Source of the DNA: Ehretia macrophylla
Lineage: Eukaryota; Streptophyta; Magnoliopsida; Boraginales; Ehretiaceae
Reading direction: 5' to 3'
Length of the DNA: 64,000 nt
NCBI GenBank assembly: GCA_037974665.1
Contig: CM075771.1
Span: forward strand, 21,029,425 to 21,093,424
The notes under the pieces are model-generated. The model worked only from the letters and a program-made list of their open reading frames with translations. It had not been told where the DNA came from and made no database searches. A program made the translations under genes and the position numbers. Each line of letters starts with the position of its first letter. Positions within the stretch are counted from its first letter, which is position 1. This document shows positions 57,244 through 64,000 of this stretch, one piece after another.

Positions 57244-57403
57244 TTAAATCTTCGTTTGTTTGTCATAAAATAATTTATTTATAAAAAATATTTTTTTATA
57301 AAATATTTTATAGTTATTCAATTTTTTAGTATTACTAAATATCATAAAATTCAAAAAATATTTTATAAAAAAATATTTTATGGGAAACAAACAGAGCCTA
57401 AAA
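57244..57403. mobile_element. Palindromic AT-rich MITE, about 160 bp
   Basis: The left arm TTCGTTTGTTTGTCATAAAA and the right arm (reverse-complement CTCTGTTTGTTTCCCATAAA) are inverted, followed on both sides by long ATAAAATATTTTT stretches. TTAA/TAAA at the borders could be a 3-bp target duplication of PIF/Harbinger type, but it is not conclusive. Confidence 0.6.
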
Positions 57404-58804
57404 CATGCTTGAGAATTCCCACCAAAACGTAGTGAATTGAGCACAGTGATTTTATACTTCTTTTTCTCGTGCGTGTTTGATAAGAACTTGTATTGATTAC
57501 AAACAATAAATGCCGGCATAAAATGTAGTGGTCAAAATTTGATCAGGGCTCGAGTGATCGAGATTTTTATTCAATTTCATAAGTTACAGCAGAAACTCGG
57601 CATACATAGTGAATGTAGAGCCATCTATTCTCTAATTCGAACACACTTTGATATTTAAGATCATTTTTTAGTAAGTCCCAGAGCTTTAGAAGAGTAACCA
57701 AAGTCCAATATTTCTAGCACTCTTAGCAATCTAGTCAGCCATCTTATGTAAATCAGAAAAGACGCATGCACTTCTGTGACCATTACGAATTGGAAACAAC
57801 TTCAGAAACCATGTTATACAGTTGAACTATTAAGAAAGCCATGTAGCAATTTTGTAGTACTACAAACTAAAGTACGTACGAGTTTGATATTTGTACCAGT
57901 TTGAAATAACAATTTATTCATAACGTTATGATATTATAAACGAGATTTAATAATTATAATTTGTTAATACAATTATAATAAAATAATACGAATAATTTAT
58001 AATTATTGAATACTGTTTATAACGTTATGATATTATTAAAATTCTTTACGCTGAGTTCGGGCGTATCCTTGATAAAGTAGAAAGTTGATCAATCTTAGCT
58101 AACCAATATCTACACTACACTAGTAATTCAATTAGTCTGCAAAATGAGGAGGAAATTGCAAGACTCGTCCGATAAAAAATTATTACATTGCGGCTCTTTT
58201 TCTTCTGATAGAAGACACAGACGGGAAACAAAACAAAAAAGTCAAAATGACCCCAAAAAAGTAAAAAATGACCCCAAGAAAATTAGCTTATCAAACCCAA
58301 GATAGTTCATGAAATTCAGTTGCTAGGTATTTTTCTTCCTTCTTTATGGAGTTTGGGATTTAAAAGATAAATAACAACCCAATAGGCCAAATTGATATAG
58401 TAGAAAACACAAAATGAGAAAAAGGATTCAAAAAAAAAAAAAGACTGCTTCTACAACTACGAAAAGGAAAATTCTAAATCTCACATGTACTTAAATTATG
58501 AGAATATGATGGTCTCTTTTATTGAAAGAATTTTCTATTGATATTGAACGGAGAGCATCATTTACATTAACAAGCAACAGATGAATGAAGGAAGAAAGAA
58601 AGAGATCTTACTTTCGAGACATCACGAACTGTCGCCAACAAGGAAAAAAGGGAGATTGGCCAGACTAAATTCCAAGTAGTCTACTCTCCTATATACTTGC
58701 TTTAGAAATTCAGTGCATCATCTACTACCATTAAAGCCATGATGAATTGAAATTTATCTACAATTTGAACTTTTTACTATGAAGCCTCCATGTAGCAGAC
58801 ACTC
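57404..58804. other. Intergenic stretch with a probable LINE RNase H fragment and the APD 3' end
   Basis: On the minus strand around 57800-57680 the reading FPIRNGHRSACVFSDLHKMA, then D-stop-IAKSARNIGLW, resembles the last part of the RNase H domain of plant L1 elements, with a Trp codon turned into a stop. Borders were not found. From about 58600 the 3' untranslated region of the APD gene is likely. The rest is AT-rich and empty. Confidence 0.35.
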
Positions 58805-61800
58805 TCAAACAGTATATATCTTTCTCACCTTCTTCATGTACCTACGACAGATAGGGCAAGTACCAGCAGCCTCTTGTATCCTGCAAGGTTCAACCAGTGC
58901 ATATATCTGAGCAACCTCTTACCACAATGGCGTCTACTAAATCGACACTAGAGCTAACTGGGAGTTCACGTACTCAAGTTCGATATCTTTCTTAAATATT
59001 GCCTACATTTACACTAGCTACATTAGACCACTGTCGTGCAATTTCCAGCTTGGTCGATATTGGATTTTCAGAAATACTAACGGTTATTCCTTGTGAACGC
59101 GAGATTTAGGGGGTAAACTAATTGAGAACTAGATTTTTGACTTCGAAACAAGTATAGATAGATTTACCTCATTGCACATGCATAACAAGCAACACAGTGG
59201 CCACATGGAAGGAAAAAGCAGTCCCTGGGAGCATCAAAACAGATCGCACAGAGACGCCGGATATTATTATTGTATTCACTATCACCAGTTGGGTTGCCCT
59301 CAGCTGAACCCCAAGCCGGTCCATCTTCAAGATACTCATCGTCTTGTGAGATGGAGTCATAAGAGGAACCCAAACTTGAGAGATCGTCATCTTTTCGTGA
59401 AATAAGTGGGGCCCTCTGAGATCCCATATCTCCAGGTTGAGCTCCAGTTTCATCCTGATGGATGCACCGGGAATTGTTAAATACGCGGAGTGCCAGTAAC
59501 ATAAGGATAGCCATTCCACCTACATGTGAAAAGAATAAAAAGAATGTTGTAAATTCATGGCCTTTATCTCCTTTTCTAGTTAAGTGGAAGAGAAGAAGTT
59601 TACCTATGCTTCCAAGATATGTGATCCATCGAGGTCCATATGAAAGTTTTACACGCCACTTGCCACTGGTGTCACCCTTGACAAAGAGAATAGCTCAAAT
59701 TAGTCTCTTTTTTCTTTCTGAAGCTTCTATTTAAGAAAATAGGCACAAAAATACACTTGCCAAATTAATTGACAGCAGAAGCACACGAAAACCCATCTCC
59801 ACCCCATTTTTATGGTGATAACACCAGAAACATTTCATGGCCTCCTCCATGGCATCTATAGCAATCGGGTTGTAACCCTTGCAAAGCCATAATTGTCCAA
59901 ATTAGAAGAGAAAAGAGGTTGAATGCTCTTAGTCCATTTTCCGGTAAATCTATCCAATAGTAAATGATAGAATCACATGTACATTTACTTCAAATGCCCA
60001 TAATCAATGCCAATCCCCAGATATGGCATCTCAGACCTAACTTGAGTTTCTACTTTAGAAATTGAATTTTCTTCCAGAAAACTTTATTTTCTATAGACCT
60101 ATTACTGAAATTTTTTTTTGTTCTGATCCAAGGAAGCGAATAGCCAAATTAAGAAACACTACCGTACAACACTTACCAGCTTAAGATGAGGAGTGGCTAA
60201 CAGAGCAGAATTTCCGCCGGGAAAAAATATTTTAACACTACATTCACCATGACCAAAGCTGCACCTGTAATAAGCATGATCTGTACTAAAAAGAAGAGCC
60301 CTTATCTTGAAGTACAGCTCCACCTGCTTAGATGATGAAGTAAATGTAAAAAAATGAGCCGGATATACACAAGACAAATAAAAATTTTGTCAAGGGAACA
60401 CTATAAAAAAATGCAAGCTACCTGTAACAAAACGAATAGGATCTCATTGCTATTTATACAAGACAAACATCAGAAATACAATATCAGGTTGCCTCATATT
60501 TCCTAAGTCCTAAGGATGATATCACCTATCCATCTCTAACGATAACCTATTAAAATCCTAAGTCAACCATCAATCATGGCATGCTTTCAAATATTTACCT
60601 CTACTACATCAGTGTTCAAGTTACCCACAGCAATGTAATAACTGGAGGATACCGATATGCCTTGACCAATCACCCCAGTTCCTGCAGAGAAGCATTTGTT
60701 TCTGTTGGGAAAAACTCACAGTGAAGGTAATATAGATAAATCGCCAACTTCGATCATACCACGAATAATATCCCATGCTAAGGTTGTATTAGGATATGAA
60801 GGATCCTCTAGCCACTGAGCAAGATCTTCATTCCCTGTAGGGGGTTTAACTCTTAGACCATCTCGGTTGCCATATAGCAAAAGTTAATTGAAGCACATAT
60901 ATCAAAACTTGGCAGTTATGCAATGCCACCTGATTAACTACAAAAAAGGAGACTTTCCCAGTGGAATGAGAAGAGAAAGAATTCAAAGAGGAGCAACCTT
61001 AATGTATGAAGAAACCCAAACTGTGTAGCTATTTAGTACCTAGTATAATATGCTAAGCCAACGTAGACTCCTTTAGACCCATACAATTAAAACATTGTCG
61101 AAAACTCTCAAAGTAGTGTTGGTTTTCCTTAAATACATGAAGGACTTTTGGGATATTTTATACTTAGATCACATTATGTGAGAGATTGACTCAATATCAT
61201 ACTGAATATCTTTAAACCTTTTATCAAAATTGAGTTATTTCTATGAGAAGTTTTTATCACAAAAAAGTCAGCACTCCTGAACACTAACATACCACTTTTC
61301 AGATCAATAGTACCAAGTTGCAGTCACTTGAGAACTAGCCCACCCTCCCTCCCTCACACACACATATATGCTGCCATAGTTCAAAATGTGGAACCATTTT
61401 ATTTGTAAAAAACCAAAGGTAAATCATTGGAAAGCCGAAAATACTAATATTTAAAAAGTGGGATAAAAACAGTAGCTTAAGCATACCTTGGGCAAGTATG
61501 AAAACAAGGGAAGATGATCTCACTGAAGTCACATTGTATGAGATATCTATTTGAGATCCCGAATTCAAATAATACATCCATTCCTGAAGCACTAGAAAGG
61601 AATTCACATCATCTCCGTCGCCTAGACATCAACAAATTTACTGTAATGGAAACAAAAAACTTACCTTATGAGTGCTTCCTGGAAGAGTGGTTTTATGATG
61701 CTCTGACCACTCGGTGACAACATCAAGAGGTGGAGTTCCATAAAATCCATATAGCATCGGCCCATTATCCGCATCTAATTTCTCCGCCTGGTACACCAAT

Positions 61801-63220
61801 TTAATTTGGAAAAAAATGTAGAAAACATCGACAATTAAATTAAAAGAGAGTATGAGAACTACCAAATTACCTTTACATACTCCACAAAGAGAGGATGAGG
61901 TTTTATCAGAATAGAAGAATTCGGTCCAAGCCACAAAATTTCAGATCCGTATACCCCGAAAATCAAAGTCATAGATACTGAAATCAAACACAACACAATT
62001 CCATAACTAACTTAAGCACCATAAAATTAAACCATACTCCCTTTACACTTTGATAGGGGAAGAAAATGCACAGAAAACGATTTGTTCCTCGCACTTCTTG
62101 ACTACACATATAAAACTCACAATCCAGACAGTTTCTGAAAATTAATTCATGAATCCCAAAGAAAAAGGAAAAAAAGAAACAGAAAGTCGAATTTGCATCC
62201 ATCTCCGTTTCACTTAAAATTAAACAACCAAAGAGGAAACCATTGTCTCCCTTCCTTTTCATTCCTCCTCTTCTAAGTATCCATGTTTGCGAGTTAAATA
62301 TCCAAACATAAAGAATCTCAATGTTCACATCTTCCTTCTATAACAATGCTTTCATTGTGCCTAACCAAATTACACTTATTCCATCATGTAAGGTTAGTTA
62401 TATGAATCTAACACGTAACTCATTCTCATCGAGAGCCATTTCCTCTAGTAGCTCCATATACACGAAATCTTATACATATTATCTAAGCTCTACACATAAA
62501 TTTCAGCCGTGCATTTTCCTCCTTTTTTTCTCTAGCAAATTCAAGAAACCTACACATATACTTTCATATATTCATCAAAGGCTCTCTCTCTATATATATT
62601 TGCATACAACAAACATTGTAAGCCAAATGCACAACAGCGAGCATTATACTCATAATTAATAAACAAAAGCGCAAATAAATTTGTTCTGTGATGCAGTCGG
62701 GGGCAGAGCCAAGAGTTTAAAATAGGGGTCAAAATTTAAATAAGAAAATTCATGAAAGGAAAAAAAAAAAAATAGGGGGCGCTAATAATTTTTTTTAACG
62801 ATACTAATTTTTTTAGTGACTGTAACTTTTTTTTAATAATATTACATAATTTTTTTTGAAAAAAAAAACTTGGCCCGGCCCCTCTCTAGCTCTGCCAATG
62901 GTGATGCTCCAAGATTTTTAAAAAGAAATTAAAAAAAAAAAGAAAATATTACCGAAGAACCAGAAGGTGATGACGACAATGACGCAAGACCAAGCATCAT
63001 CCCTGAGCACTCGCGATCCATCATTCCCGGTCGCCGCCGCAAAACGCCTCGGCGCGGCGTCGTTGTTGGCCGTTACCGGAAGATGCGAGTGGTGAGAAAA
63101 ACTAGTCCCATGTGGAAACGGCTGCGGCGGCCGTTCGTCATCGCTGTCTATCTCAGCCGCCTCGTGTACGTGGGAAGCGGAGGTTGATGCGGATGCTGCT
63201 GCACCTGATAATTCATCCAT
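58805..63220 (-). CDS. APD: APD-type membrane RING E3 ubiquitin ligase
   Basis: Ten exons (63220-62953, 61977-61871, 61787-61665, 61583-61487, 60834-60760, 60681-60599, 60323-60177, 59676-59604, 59519-59168, 58880-58805) join in phase to 466 residues. The N-terminus is Ala/Ser- and acid-rich ([20 protein letters not shown]), then the first membrane segment ([20 protein letters not shown]). A large middle domain follows ([45 protein letters not shown]), then a second membrane segment ([14 protein letters not shown]) and an acidic linker. A C-terminal C3HC4 RING has [25 protein letters not shown] and [19 protein letters not shown]. This matches the Arabidopsis APD1-4 family, endomembrane ubiquitin ligases needed for normal pollen mitosis II. 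Intron 1 (about 1 kb) carries a hAT-like MITE. The exact paralogue is not decided. Confidence 0.93.
62695..62899. mobile_element. hAT-like MITE in intron 1 of the APD gene, about 205 bp
   Basis: The left end GGGGGCAGAGCCAAGAG and the right end (reverse-complement TTGGCAGAGCTAGAGAGG) are inverted, and the inner GGGGTC...GGCCCC text is typical of plant hAT MITEs with GGCAGAGCC ends. The flanks TGTGATGC (62687-62694) and GGTGATGC (62900-62907) agree at 7 of 8 bases, consistent with a worn 8-bp target duplication. Confidence 0.65.
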
Positions 63221-64000
63221 TCGCTACAAAAAGTTATTATTAAAAAATAAATAAAAAAGTCAAACAAATGGAGGCAAGTTGTGGACTTGCGTTGATGATG
63301 TGATTAGTTCTAATCCTAACTTAAGAATTAAATAAGCGTTGAAGATTCCGTTTGGTATAATTCATGCTGGATAATGAGTAAATGTAATTCTTTTATTTAT
63401 TTATTTATTTTTGTTTCTATTTGGATTTCAGCAATCAGTCCTCGTTTGAATGTGCTGTGGTGTGTGTTGTTTCCGACTGGTAGTTGAGTGTCGGTTACGT
63501 CTAAAGCTGCTCAAACTCCACCCCGTCATGTTATGTAGGTGATGTTTCTATATTAATTTTCTTTAAGGGCAAAAATTATTTTGTTCTCTGAAATTTAGTA
63601 TAAAACTCAAATTAATTTTTAAGGTTTGTAAAAAAATTAAATAGGTCCCTCTCATTATTTATGATTTAATAGTCAAATATTTGATCAAATAAAAAGACTT
63701 AAATGCCCTTACTTTAATGGTTGGAAATTTGGAAGGAAAGAAAAAAAAAATTAGGACCATGCAACAGACACAACTATTTAAACACCCAAGTAATTTTTTT
63801 TTTCTTTTCTCACTTTTAATTCATGTTCTTTCTCACCCAAAAAAAAAAAGAACAACGATAACAACAAAACTCTTGCTACTTAGAAGAGTTTGGCTATTAA
63901 TTTTTTTAGAATACACCTTTTTTTTTTTCTTTCTTTGGTAATGTTGATTGGATTATTATTTGATCAACTATGTAATCTCCTTCATCATTTTCAGATTATA
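63221..64000. other. Upstream region of the APD gene
   Basis: Presumed promoter and 5' flank of the APD gene followed by AT-rich sequence with A- and T-runs. No gene is recognised to the window edge. Confidence 0.45.

Noticed and set aside
62321-62659. 112-codon plus-strand frame over APD intron 1
   Set aside because: Low-complexity Ser/Tyr-rich translation of intronic DNA opposite a well-supported gene.

Overview
The window is nuclear DNA from a flowering plant, most likely a woody eudicot. The order is not certain; a Citrus-like genome (Sapindales) is a guess from the overall look of genes and repeats. The evidence is AT-rich DNA, short GT-AG introns, plant-specific gene families (Alfin-like PHD proteins, APD RING ligases, plant PI-PLC, jasmonate-type 2OG dioxygenases) and plant Copia, Tat-type Gypsy, hAT, CACTA, pogo-like, LINE and SINE elements. 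Exon borders were read by eye from splice sites and phase, so treat them as good models that lack transcript support.

The left half (1-36,000) is a repeat graveyard. It holds: a minus-strand Copia gag with PBS and a 1.55 kb LTR (1-2013); a decayed plus-strand Copia gag (about 2137-3250); a CACTA terminus (3948 onward); a 4.56 kb LTR-like element with no coding capacity and a perfect TATTA target duplication (4705-9267); a possible solo LTR (10045-10886); a threefold repeat of an F-box gene's promoter and first exon, ending in an F-box pseudogene (10887-14112); pogo-like and hAT elements (14728-15370, 17205-17980); and a complete but inactive 11.2 kb Tat-type Gypsy element with ATGAC target duplications (19815-30999). 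On its antisense strand the Tat element carries a separate three-exon gene with its own TATA box. Its LTRs are packed with about 15 short palindromes. The element sits inside a small family of local segmental duplications (about 18200-19000, 19600-32480, 39270-40590).

The right half (37,000-63,300) is gene-rich. In order it carries a JOX-type 2OG dioxygenase (+, 37072-38740), an Alfin-like PHD protein (-, 41161-44609), a type II DnaJ co-chaperone (-, 46204-49062), a plastid rhodanese protein STR10 (+, 50193-50975), a phosphoinositide-specific phospholipase C (-, 51459-54632) and an APD-type membrane RING ligase (-, 58805-63220). All six gave uninterrupted spliced reading frames. These genes share no pathway. 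The order JOX-Alfin and DnaJ-STR10 matches, from memory, gene neighbours in Arabidopsis, so this is conserved eudicot synteny and not an operon or cluster.

No bacterial-style defence or biosynthetic system is present. The most unusual signals are the antisense spliced gene inside the Tat element, the palindrome arrays with paired arm changes, a set of ultra-short poly(A) retroposons each bracketed by target duplications (some with a paralogous empty site in the same window), and two SINE tails inserted at the same target in an Alfin-like intron.
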